This document shows positions 7,308 to 13,664 of a DNA stretch of 13,664 nt, in pieces; the first letter of the stretch is position 1, and each line of letters starts with the position of its first letter. The notes beneath the pieces are model-generated. The model saw only the letters and a list, made by a program, of their open reading frames with translations. It was not told the origin of the DNA and did not search any database. Source of the stretch: Planctomycetota bacterium (GTDB lineage: Bacteria; Planctomycetota; Phycisphaerae; Sedimentisphaerales; Anaerohalosphaeraceae); assembly GCA_021160785.1 (NCBI GenBank), contig JAGHBX010000338.1, positions 1 to 13,664 on the forward strand, given 5' to 3'. The translations under genes and the position numbers were made by a program.

Positions 7308-9401
7308 ATGAACGACGACATCAAAGTACTGCTCATCGAAGACGATGAAGACGACTACGTTATGACCCGGGACATGCTGAAGGCCTCGACTCGTCAGAAG
7401 TACGACCTGCAGTGGGTAACCGATCACAAAGAAGGCCTTGAGGCGGTCATACAGGGCGACTACGGCGTTTGCCTGCTGGACTTCCGTCTTGGCGGTTCTA
7501 CGGGCATAGAACTGCTCCGCGAGGCCGTATCGAGAGGGTGCAAGACGCCGATTATCGTTTTCACCGGACAGATGGATCATGAAACAGATATGGAAGCCAT
7601 TAAGTGCGGCGCCGCCGATTATCTTGTCAAACAACAGGTCACGCCGCTGCTGCTCGAACGGGCCATATACCATGCCATCGAACGCAAACAGGCGCAGAAA
7701 AGGCTCCGGGTGCTGAATGAAAAACTCCGTTGTCAAAATGAGATTCTTGGCGAGTCGCGGTCGACAGCCGTCAAACTGATAGAACAGGCCGAAATTGCCA
7801 GAGCCGAGGCCGAACGGACAAACAGGCAATTGGAAGTCTCAACCATGCAGGCGAATCTTATGGCCAGAGAGTCACTTCGCGCAAACAAGGCAAAAAGCGA
7901 ATTTCTTGCAAACATGAGCCACGAAATCCGAACGCCCCTGAACGCCATTATCGGATTCAGCGACCTGCTTTCAGACGAAAGTCTTTCGGAACAGCAGGAA
8001 ACCTATGTCAATGTTATCTGCCATGCGGGAGGAAATCTCCTGGGTCTGATCAACGACATCCTCGATTTTTCGAAGATCGAGGCGGGCAAGCTCGACACCG
8101 AGTGCATCCACTGCTCACTGAAAGAACTGATCGAGAACGTTGACGCTTTCCTGCGTTCTGAAGCAGAGAGGAAGGGGCTGGAGTTTCGTATTACTCACGA
8201 TGTCGAGGTGCCCGGTCGAATCTATTCCGACCCCACACGTATCCGCCAATGCCTGGTCAATCTCGTCGGCAATGCGATCAAGTTCACCGACAAGGGACAC
8301 GTTAGCGTCCATCTTTCGCTTTCAGAATCAGACGGTAAACACTGTATTCGCTTCGATGTCGAGGATACGGGTGTAGGCATTGCCGCCGACAAGCTCGATA
8401 TCATTTTTGACTCATTCTCGCAGGCCAACAGCAGCACCACCCGCAACTTCGGCGGAACCGGTCTGGGGTTGGCTATCACCAAAAGTCTCGCTGAACTGCT
8501 GGCCGGCAGCGTCTCGGCCAGGAGCAAGCTGGGTCAGGGATCGGTGTTTTCATTGCTGATACCCGCCGGCGTCAATCCGAGCAAGGAGCCGCCTCTCAAG
8601 CTTGATTCGAAAGAAGTGCGCCCAAGCGACCGTCAGGAGCAATCCTTTTCCGGCCGGGTGCTGGTCGCCGAAGACAATCCTTCCAATCAGATGCTGATCA
8701 AGACCATGCTCCGGAACATGGGTCTCGACGTCTGCATAGTCGAAAACGGACAGGAGGCTGTCGACAGCGCCTGCAACGAACACTTCGATCTGATATTCAT
8801 GGATATGCAGATGCCGGTAATGAACGGATACGAGGCCGCCGCGGCGCTGCGCAAGAAGAAGATGACCGTGCCGATCGTCGCACTGACGGCAAATGCCATG
8901 AAAGGCGATGCGGACAAGTGCATTAAGGCCGGATGCGATGAGTATCTGCCCAAACCCGTCAACCGAAAGATTCTGGAAAAGGTGATGGCCGGATATTTGA
9001 ATAACAAGCCCGTCGCTGCGGCTGACGTCCAACAATGTCCGCCGGCGACGGAAGAAAAAACACCTCCCCCCGCTTGCGACGACTCGGTCTTGATATCCAG
9101 TCTGGCTGATGACCCGGATCTCGTACCGGTCCTGGATATCTTCATTGAGACGCTTCCGGAGATGCTCGACTCTATTGGCGCGGCGTTGCGGGAAAGCGAC
9201 ATGGAGACACTGAAGGGGCGTATTCACGAACTCAAAGGCGCAGGCGGCAGCGCTGGTTTCCCGATCGTTATGCAGCATGCCGCCGGTGTCGAAAACATTG
9301 TTGCGACAGGCCAGGCCGATCAGTTGGACCACGCCGTGGAAGAGTTGCTTGACCTGTGTGATCAAATCATGGACAAGCGAAAAGCAACCGCAAACCGCTG
9401 A
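7308..9401 (+). CDS. Soluble hybrid kinase REC-HisKA-HATPase-REC-HPt
   Basis: The 697-residue protein has no membrane segment. Domains in order: REC1 (about 1-125; Asp58, Thr86, Lys108), a coiled coil (about 125-195), HisKA with His205 in ANMSHEIRTP, HATPase (Asn318/Asn322, DTGVG from Asp353, GGTGLGLAI), REC2 (about 447-565; Asp499 in FMDMQMPVMNG) and HPt with His640 in HELKGAGGSAGF. All four relay residues are present, so autophosphorylation and His-Asp-His transfer inside one chain are expected. Lys108 of REC1 is followed by Gln rather than Pro. There is no DNA-binding, cyclase or other output domain, so the signal must leave through HPt to another regulator. It is the last gene of the plus-strand module; its stop is 33 bases from the convergent purQ stop. 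Confidence 0.94.
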   Translation: MNDDIKVLLIEDDEDDYVMTRDMLKASTRQKYDLQWVTDHKEGLEAVIQGDYGVCLLDFRLGGSTGIELLREAVSRGCKTPIIVFTGQMDHETDMEAIKCGAADYLVKQQVTPLLLERAIYHAIERKQAQKRLRVLNEKLRCQNEILGESRSTAVKLIEQAEIARAEAERTNRQLEVSTMQANLMARESLRANKAKSEFLANMSHEIRTPLNAIIGFSDLLSDESLSEQQETYVNVICHAGGNLLGLINDILDFSKIEAGKLDTECIHCSLKELIENVDAFLRSEAERKGLEFRITHDVEVPGRIYSDPTRIRQCLVNLVGNAIKFTDKGHVSVHLSLSESDGKHCIRFDVEDTGVGIAADKLDIIFDSFSQANSSTTRNFGGTGLGLAITKSLAELLAGSVSARSKLGQGSVFSLLIPAGVNPSKEPPLKLDSKEVRPSDRQEQSFSGRVLVAEDNPSNQMLIKTMLRNMGLDVCIVENGQEAVDSACNEHFDLIFMDMQMPVMNGYEAAAALRKKKMTVPIVALTANAMKGDADKCIKAGCDEYLPKPVNRKILEKVMAGYLNNKPVAAADVQQCPPATEEKTPPPACDDSVLISSLADDPDLVPVLDIFIETLPEMLDSIGAALRESDMETLKGRIHELKGAGGSAGFPIVMQHAAGVENIVATGQADQLDHAVEELLDLCDQIMDKRKATANR

Positions 9402-9434
9402 AATCCGCCATAGCCGATCGGTCGGCGAACCGGG

Positions 9435-10226
9435 CTAAAAGTTCTGCCGCACGAAATTGACGGCGTTGGTGAAGATGGTCATTCCGTCGGGGGCGTCCTG
9501 GTCTTTCAATCGTGTCCAATGCGGGTGTTGTGTCGGGTGGACAAAACGTTCCGGATGCGGCATGAGGCCTAACACACGGCCCGTGGAATCCGTCAGGCCA
9601 GCGATCGAGTCAACCGAACCGTTGGGATTTACAGGGAACGATCCCTCGCATCCTTGCGAGTCGACATATCTGAAAGCGACGTGCTCTCCGGCGTCGAGTT
9701 TTTCAAGAATCGTCTCATCACTGGTTACCACTTTCCCTTCGGCATGAGCGACGGGCAGGTAAATCCGCCTGCCCGGCTCGATGAAGACGCATCGGCTGGT
9801 TGCAGGCTCCAGGTAGATCCATCTGTCCTCGAACTTACCGCTGTCGTTATCGGTGATGCTGACGGGCTGGGCGGCAGGTTTCTCCACGCCGCCAAAGCCG
9901 GGAAGTATCCGCGCCTTGACGAGCACTTGAAAGCCGTTGCAGATGCCCAATACGAGCTTGCCGTCGTCGATGAACTTGCCCAGCGAATCGGCGAGGTGGT
10001 GGACTATCTGATTGGCTAAGATTCTTCCCGCGGCGACGTCATCGCCGTAACTGAATCCACCGGGAAACACCAGTATCTGGCAGGCGTCTAACATTTTCGG
10101 ATTCTCAATCATCCTGTTAATATGCACGCGCTGCACCTCGGCGCCGGCGCACTGCAGCGCATACGCTGTTTCCACATCGCAGTTGACGCCCGCTGCTCGC
10201 AATACTAAGGCCTTGACCTGTTCCAT
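9435..10226 (-). CDS. purQ: FGAM synthase glutaminase subunit PurQ
   Basis: PurQ is the class I glutamine amidotransferase subunit that supplies ammonia to PurL for conversion of FGAR to FGAM, step four of purine synthesis. From the chosen start it is 263 residues. Visible are KALVLRAAGVNCD at the N terminus, the FPGGFSYGDDVAAG oxyanion region, the nucleophile Cys96 in LGICNGFQVL, and His224 and Glu226 in MPHPERF. The frame stays open to an ATG at 10271, which would overlap purL by 28 bases. I prefer ATG 10226: it follows GAGAGAG, lies 17 bases after the purL stop, and places the conserved KALVLRA at the usual N-terminal position. The longer form cannot be excluded. It is somewhat longer than the roughly 225-residue Bacillus type. 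Confidence 0.95.
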   Translation of the reverse strand: MEQVKALVLRAAGVNCDVETAYALQCAGAEVQRVHINRMIENPKMLDACQILVFPGGFSYGDDVAAGRILANQIVHHLADSLGKFIDDGKLVLGICNGFQVLVKARILPGFGGVEKPAAQPVSITDNDSGKFEDRWIYLEPATSRCVFIEPGRRIYLPVAHAEGKVVTSDETILEKLDAGEHVAFRYVDSQGCEGSFPVNPNGSVDSIAGLTDSTGRVLGLMPHPERFVHPTQHPHWTRLKDQDAPDGMTIFTNAVNFVRQNF

Positions 10227-10243
10227 ATGCTCTCTCTGCACTT

Positions 10244-13129
10244 TCAACTTAACATTAATGGTTTCCGCCATGCATCCTTGAGTCGGTCGAGCTCGATATC
10301 GACGACAGTTTTCCTCTGTCGCGTTGTGATTGCAAGTCTCTGCCGATGCACAACCTGGCCGACCTGGCCGAACGGAATGTTGAGCATAAGTCTTGCAAAC
10401 GCATCGTAACAGGCTGGCTCGACCTCGACGACGTAGCGCGAGTTGGATTCACTGAACAACTCACGCTCGGCGCCCGTGCAATCATCGGTGCATGGCAGGC
10501 CCCGCAGGTCGGCCTCTATGCCGAAGCCGCCGGCAAAAGCCATCTCCGCCAGCGCAACCGCCAGCCCCCCTTCCGAACAGTCATGGCAACTGACGATCAG
10601 GCTCCGCTCAATAGCCTCGTGGATTCGCCGGGCGGTCTCGGCTGCCGTTTCGATATCCACCGTGGGAACGTTGGTGCCGGCGGCGCCGTGAATCTTGTAA
10701 TAGTGCGACCCGCCTAACTCGTTCCGTGTAAGACCCACCACGAAGATCACGTTGCCCGGCTCCTTGGCGTCCATGGTTATGCATGTGTTGACGTCGTCGA
10801 CAATGCTAAAGGCGCTGATGAGCAATGTCGAGGGTATCGCGATCGTGGTCCCGTCGTCGCAAAGAAACTCGTTGTTGAGCGAATCCTTGCCCGAGATAAA
10901 GGGCGCTTCAAAACCCATCGCGCCGTCAAAGCACCCCTGCGCCGCACGGACCAGCGACCCGAGCGTTTTGGGTTTCCGGCAGTCGCCCCAGCAGAAGTTG
11001 TCCAGAAGCGCGATCCTGTCGGGCCTGGCGCCGACCGAGACAATGTTGCGAACCGCCTCATCGATACCCGAAAGCGCCATCAGGTAAGGATCGATATCGC
11101 CGTAGAGCGGATTCATGCCGCAGCTTATCGCGATGCCCCTGTCGGAGTCCAGTTTCGGGCGGATTACCGCCGCGTCGCCGGGCCCGTCGTTATTAACTCC
11201 GACCAGCGGCTTGATAACACTGCCGCCCTGCACTTCATGGTCGTACTGGCGAATGATCCAGTCCTTGCCGGCGACATTATAAGAAGAAAGAATCGCCAAC
11301 AGGTCCTCGTTGTAGTTGTCTTTTGCGCCAATTGCCGGCTCAGTGGTTTTCGGTGCATTCCACACCGCCTTGCGAGAATACTTGCAGATGCCTTCGTGCA
11401 GAAATTCCATGTCGAGTTGTCCGACGACGTCGCCGTCGTATCTTAATGTGAGTTTCCTGTCGCCGGTGAATCGACCGATGACCGTCGATTCCACATCCTC
11501 TGCGGCAAAAAGCTCGGAAATCGCCTGGAGATTCTCCTCCTTGACGGCGATGACCATGCGCTCCTGGGCCTCGCTGATCCATATCTCGGTGTAGTTGAGC
11601 CCGGCGTATTTCAGCGGAACCTTCTCGAGATCGACTTCGGCGCCGAGCTTCTCGCCCATCTCGCCAACAGCGCTGCTGAGCCCACCCGCCCCGCAGTCGG
11701 TGATCGCCTCATACAGGCCGGCGTCGCGAGCGGCAAGCAGCGTATCTAACATCTTCTTTTCGACAATCGGGTTTCCGATCTGCACGGCGTGCGAGAAAAT
11801 GTCCTCATGTTCGTGTGTCATCTGCCCGCTGGAAAATGTCGCCCCGTGGATCCCATCCCTGCCGGTCCTGCCGCCCACGACCATGACCAGATTGCCGCTT
11901 TCGGCGTTCTTGAAACACTTGTCGTTGGGAAGGATGCCAACGTTGCCGCAGAAGACAAGCGGATTTGCCATGTACCGGTCATCGAAATAGACGGCGCCGT
12001 TGACCGTTGGGATCCCCATCCTGTTGCCGTAATCCCTGACGCCGGCGACGACGCCTTTCATAATACGCCGCGGATGCAGCACGCCTTTGGGAACGTCGTC
12101 CAGCTTCATATCGGGATTGCCGAAACAGAAAATGTCGGTATTGGCAATGGGTTTCGCTCCCATTCCCGTGCCCATCGGGTCTCTCACCACACCGCCGATA
12201 CCGGTAGCCGCCCCGCCGTACGGGTCCAGCGCCGACGGATGGTTGTGCGTTTCGACCTTGAAGCAGATCGCGTCTTCCTCGTCGAACGCCACTACGCCGG
12301 CGTTGTCGGCAAAGACCGAGATGCACCAGTCCTTGTTGAGTTCCTTGGTCGCCTTGAAAACCGTTTCCTTGAGCAGATTGTCGAAATGGACCTGCTGTCC
12401 GTCAAAATCCAGGTCGATACTGCTGCTCAGCGTCTTATGTACGCAGTGCTCGCTCCAGGTCTGGGCCAATGTCTCAAGCTCAACGTCCGTTGCCTCGCGG
12501 CCCGATTCGCTGTAATAATCCCGAATCGTCTGCATCTCGCGCAGATCCAGAAACAGGTCGCGACGTTTACTGAGTTTGACCAGCCCCTTATCGTCCAGTT
12601 CGGCAATTGGAATCCGGCCGACGTTCAATTCATACGGACTGGTGTGCGGGCTCGGCGGTTCTGCATCCGTGCCGTAAATGACATCCTCGATGCAGTCGTT
12701 GGCGAGCACTCTCCGGGCGATTGTCTCGGCTTCGCTTTGCGATATCGTGCCCAACAGGATGTATTTCCTGGCGGTTCGGACAGTCCGGGCCTTTCCACCC
12801 ATGTCGGCAATCGCCATGGCGACAGAGTCGGCAACCGGATCGGTCACGCCGCTCTTGAGATGAACCTCGATAATGGTCGCCTGCATCGGACCGGCGGGCG
12901 CATCGCTCCTGCCGATGTAATACTCGTCGCAAACCGCATCCGTGAGCAGCTCCTCAACGACGCCCACGGCGAAATCACGATCAAAATCGGCCTCGATAAG
13001 GTAAACCCTCGCCGAACAGGCCGATTCGACCGACTTGATACCGAGTTCATGGATATCTTCCAGAACACCCTGCCCGTGAACATCGTCAAACCCGCTGCGG
13101 TTGCAAATCTCAAAACGCCACTGTTTCAC
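10244..13129 (-). CDS. purL: FGAM synthase PurL with two N-terminal PurS-like domains
   Basis: PurL makes FGAM from FGAR, ATP and ammonia. This 961-residue form is longer than the small PurL (about 740) and shorter than the single-chain E. coli enzyme (about 1,295). Residues 1-77 and about 83-157 each resemble PurS, the small helper subunit; the second includes EVHLKSGVTDPVADSVAMAIADMG and KYILLG. A linker domain follows, then the synthetase core: TWSEHC at 224-229, ETHNHPSALDPYGGAATGIGG with His295 and His297, DCGAGGLSSAVGEMG, and a second half with GKDSLNNEF and CHDCSEGGLAVALAEM. No glutaminase domain is present; it is supplied by purQ next door. The start is GTG at 13129, with AAAGGA five bases before it. 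The PurS assignment rests on motif pattern and length. Confidence 0.95.
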   Translation of the reverse strand: MKQWRFEICNRSGFDDVHGQGVLEDIHELGIKSVESACSARVYLIEADFDRDFAVGVVEELLTDAVCDEYYIGRSDAPAGPMQATIIEVHLKSGVTDPVADSVAMAIADMGGKARTVRTARKYILLGTISQSEAETIARRVLANDCIEDVIYGTDAEPPSPHTSPYELNVGRIPIAELDDKGLVKLSKRRDLFLDLREMQTIRDYYSESGREATDVELETLAQTWSEHCVHKTLSSSIDLDFDGQQVHFDNLLKETVFKATKELNKDWCISVFADNAGVVAFDEEDAICFKVETHNHPSALDPYGGAATGIGGVVRDPMGTGMGAKPIANTDIFCFGNPDMKLDDVPKGVLHPRRIMKGVVAGVRDYGNRMGIPTVNGAVYFDDRYMANPLVFCGNVGILPNDKCFKNAESGNLVMVVGGRTGRDGIHGATFSSGQMTHEHEDIFSHAVQIGNPIVEKKMLDTLLAARDAGLYEAITDCGAGGLSSAVGEMGEKLGAEVDLEKVPLKYAGLNYTEIWISEAQERMVIAVKEENLQAISELFAAEDVESTVIGRFTGDRKLTLRYDGDVVGQLDMEFLHEGICKYSRKAVWNAPKTTEPAIGAKDNYNEDLLAILSSYNVAGKDWIIRQYDHEVQGGSVIKPLVGVNNDGPGDAAVIRPKLDSDRGIAISCGMNPLYGDIDPYLMALSGIDEAVRNIVSVGARPDRIALLDNFCWGDCRKPKTLGSLVRAAQGCFDGAMGFEAPFISGKDSLNNEFLCDDGTTIAIPSTLLISAFSIVDDVNTCITMDAKEPGNVIFVVGLTRNELGGSHYYKIHGAAGTNVPTVDIETAAETARRIHEAIERSLIVSCHDCSEGGLAVALAEMAFAGGFGIEADLRGLPCTDDCTGAERELFSESNSRYVVEVEPACYDAFARLMLNIPFGQVGQVVHRQRLAITTRQRKTVVDIELDRLKDAWRKPLMLS

Positions 13130-13148
13130 AATAATCCTTTATTATCAT

Positions 13149-13179
13149 AGTATTTAGCATTTAGCCCTTAGTATTCAGC
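13149..13179. repeat. Degenerate heptamer tandem repeat before purL
   Basis: Four consecutive 7-base units read agtattt, agcattt, agccctt, agtattc, followed by a further agc. The tract begins 20 bases upstream of the purL GTG, so it would lie in the purL leader. It is AT-rich in a GC-richer setting. Function unknown; it could be replication slippage or a protein or RNA binding tract. Confidence 0.6.
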
Positions 13180-13214
13180 GACCCTGACAAAACCTTACCT
13201 GTCATTGCCGCGTA

Positions 13215-13279
13215 CCATACCGCCGGCATCTTGCCGGCACTCGGCCTCGCCGCGGGCGGGACGCCCCCGCTACGTATGG
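13215..13279. repeat. Second twin-hairpin repeat, same plan as the one before folK
   Basis: An outer six-base stem, ccatac (13215-13220) with gtatgg (13274-13279), encloses two hairpins. The first is perfect: gccggca/tgccggc (13222-13238) with loop tct. The second pairs gcgggcg (13252-13258) with cgcccccgc (13262-13270) around loop gga, with two unpaired C residues. The layout, stem sizes and 3-base loops match the element at 3009-3057, although the stem sequences differ. Confidence 0.7.
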
Positions 13280-13402
13280 CGACCGGGACACTGTAAAGGT
13301 CGCACTTTAGCCTGCAAGAGGCGGATATATTGCCATTATTTAACGTAACTGCCCCCCAGTAAAGGCTTTACGTCAACATGTGCCGCGCTGAACATTTGCT
13401 AA

Positions 13403-13431
13403 AAGTTACCGTATGAGCCCTGTGATGTCAA
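13403..13431 (-). promoter_or_regulatory. Candidate purL promoter
   Basis: On the minus strand a perfect TTGACA (13431-13426) is followed by 17 bases and TAACTT (13408-13403), which keeps the key first, second and last positions of the -10 box. Transcription would start near 13396 and give a leader of about 265 bases that contains the twin-hairpin repeat and the heptamers. Confidence 0.55.
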
Positions 13432-13483
13432 TTTTTTTCTTTCATTTAAGTCGCAAAACTGTTAATATGCACGGATGTGAAAG

Positions 13484-13550
13484 GGTCGTGCCCGAAGGAT
13501 CGGGCGGCCGAGGCTGATTTCTGCTTCACTGAAGTGAACAGAATTTTTTT
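13484..13550 (+). ncRNA. Candidate structured leader or small RNA ending in a terminator
   Basis: A hairpin gcccga/tcgggc (13490-13505, loop agga) can be extended by ggtc/ggcc (13484-13487 with 13506-13509) and is followed by the terminator stem ending at 13550. A TAATAT at 13463-13468 could be a -10 box, though no good -35 box is seen. No plus-strand gene lies upstream that would need this terminator. It is therefore either a small RNA of about 75 bases or an attenuating leader of the gene at 13591. I did not recognise a known riboswitch class. Confidence 0.4.
13519..13550 (+). terminator. Rho-independent terminator, plus strand
   Basis: The stem pairs ttctg (13519-13523) with cagaa (13539-13543) and ttcac (13525-13529) with gtgaa (13534-13538), with one bulged C and a TGAA loop. 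Seven T residues follow directly. This is the most classical terminator in the window, and it ends 40 bases before the ATG of the putative accA. Confidence 0.7.
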
Positions 13551-13590
13551 ACGTATACCCTGGTATCGACGATAGCGAGTAACGAAATCG

Positions 13591-13664
13591 ATGGCGAATT
13601 TGCGGGCAAATGTCAACGGGCTGCAGTACCTGCCCTTTGAGGACAAAATATCGCAATTAGACAG
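13591..13664 (+). CDS. accA: Probable acetyl-CoA carboxylase carboxyltransferase alpha subunit, N-terminal fragment
   Basis: Only the first 24 complete codons lie in the window: MANLRANVNGLQYLPFEDKI and then SQLD. The YLPFEDKISQLD segment follows the pattern at the N terminus of AccA (for example LDFEQPIAELE in E. coli), which with AccD transfers carboxyl from biotin to acetyl-CoA at the start of fatty acid synthesis. The ATG at 13591 is the only such codon after an in-frame TAG at 13573-13575; its ribosome site (GCGAG) is weak. A terminator ends 40 bases upstream. With so few residues the assignment is tentative. Confidence 0.45.
   Translation, partial: MANLRANVNGLQYLPFEDKISQLD

Larger units (their letters stand above)
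13130..13590. other. Non-coding region upstream of purL and the putative accA
   Basis: These 461 bases separate divergent genes. They hold the purL ribosome site, a run of degenerate heptamers, a twin-hairpin repeat, a minus-strand promoter candidate, and on the plus strand a hairpin followed by a terminator. A 66-codon minus-strand frame (13446-13646) crosses the terminator and the start of the plus-strand gene, resembles nothing I know, and is not called. Confidence 0.6.

Noticed and set aside
8550..9365. A 271-codon minus-strand frame opposite the hybrid kinase REC2/HPt region
   Set aside because: The plus-strand product has complete receiver and HPt motifs; the antisense frame resembles nothing.
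9402..9437. Possible bidirectional terminator between the convergent hybrid kinase and purQ
   Set aside because: Short inverted pairs (gccga/tcggc) exist, but they compete with one another and no T-run is present on either strand.
11789..13150. A 453-codon open frame on the plus strand opposite purL
   Set aside because: It is antisense to the conserved PurS/PurL coding sequence, has no family motif and is rich in His and Arg as expected of an opposite-strand shadow frame.
13430..13550. A known riboswitch, SRP RNA or 6S RNA
   Set aside because: I could not match any conserved core; only hairpins and a terminator are visible, so no class is named.
13446..13646. A 66-codon minus-strand frame near the right edge
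   Set aside because: It runs antisense across the terminator stem and the accA-like start, and its composition looks random.

Overview
The window reads as ordinary chromosome of a Gram-negative bacterium, most probably a planctomycete close to the Phycisphaerae. This placement is inferred. It rests on DapL-type lysine synthesis, a FolK fused to a deoxynucleoside kinase, a PurL with a PurS-like N-terminal extension beside a separate PurQ, and intergenic twin-hairpin repeats whose translation gives the peptide HGQDARAT, a familiar annotation artefact in such genomes. No rRNA, tRNA, transposase, phage gene or CRISPR array was seen.

Layout. (1) Positions 1-4440, minus strand: dapL, then folK-dNK (HPPK fused to deoxynucleoside kinase), panC, panD and the 5' part of lgt. 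folK-dNK and panC overlap by 22 bases and panD follows 70 bases later, so these three look like one operon for folate, pantothenate/CoA and nucleotide salvage. dapL has its own near-consensus promoter and a possible terminator. (2) Positions 4782-9401, plus strand: a three-gene signalling module made of a membrane CHASE-domain histidine kinase, a single-domain Rcp1-like response regulator, and a soluble REC-HisKA-HATPase-REC-HPt hybrid kinase. None has a recognisable output domain. (3) Positions 9435-13129, minus strand: purL then purQ, encoding the FGAM synthase of purine synthesis. The PurS function appears to be fused, in two copies, to the N terminus of PurL. (4) Positions 13130-13590: non-coding, with a heptamer repeat, a twin-hairpin repeat, a purL promoter candidate, and a hairpin plus terminator in the opposite direction. 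(5) Positions 13591-13664: the first 24 complete codons of a plus-strand gene that resembles accA.

The genes are mostly conserved metabolism. I did not find a defence system or an obviously new enzymatic system. The points most worth a second look are the terminator-bearing leader or small RNA before the putative accA, the two twin-hairpin repeats of matching architecture with different stem sequences, the two fusion proteins, and the output-less phosphorelay.
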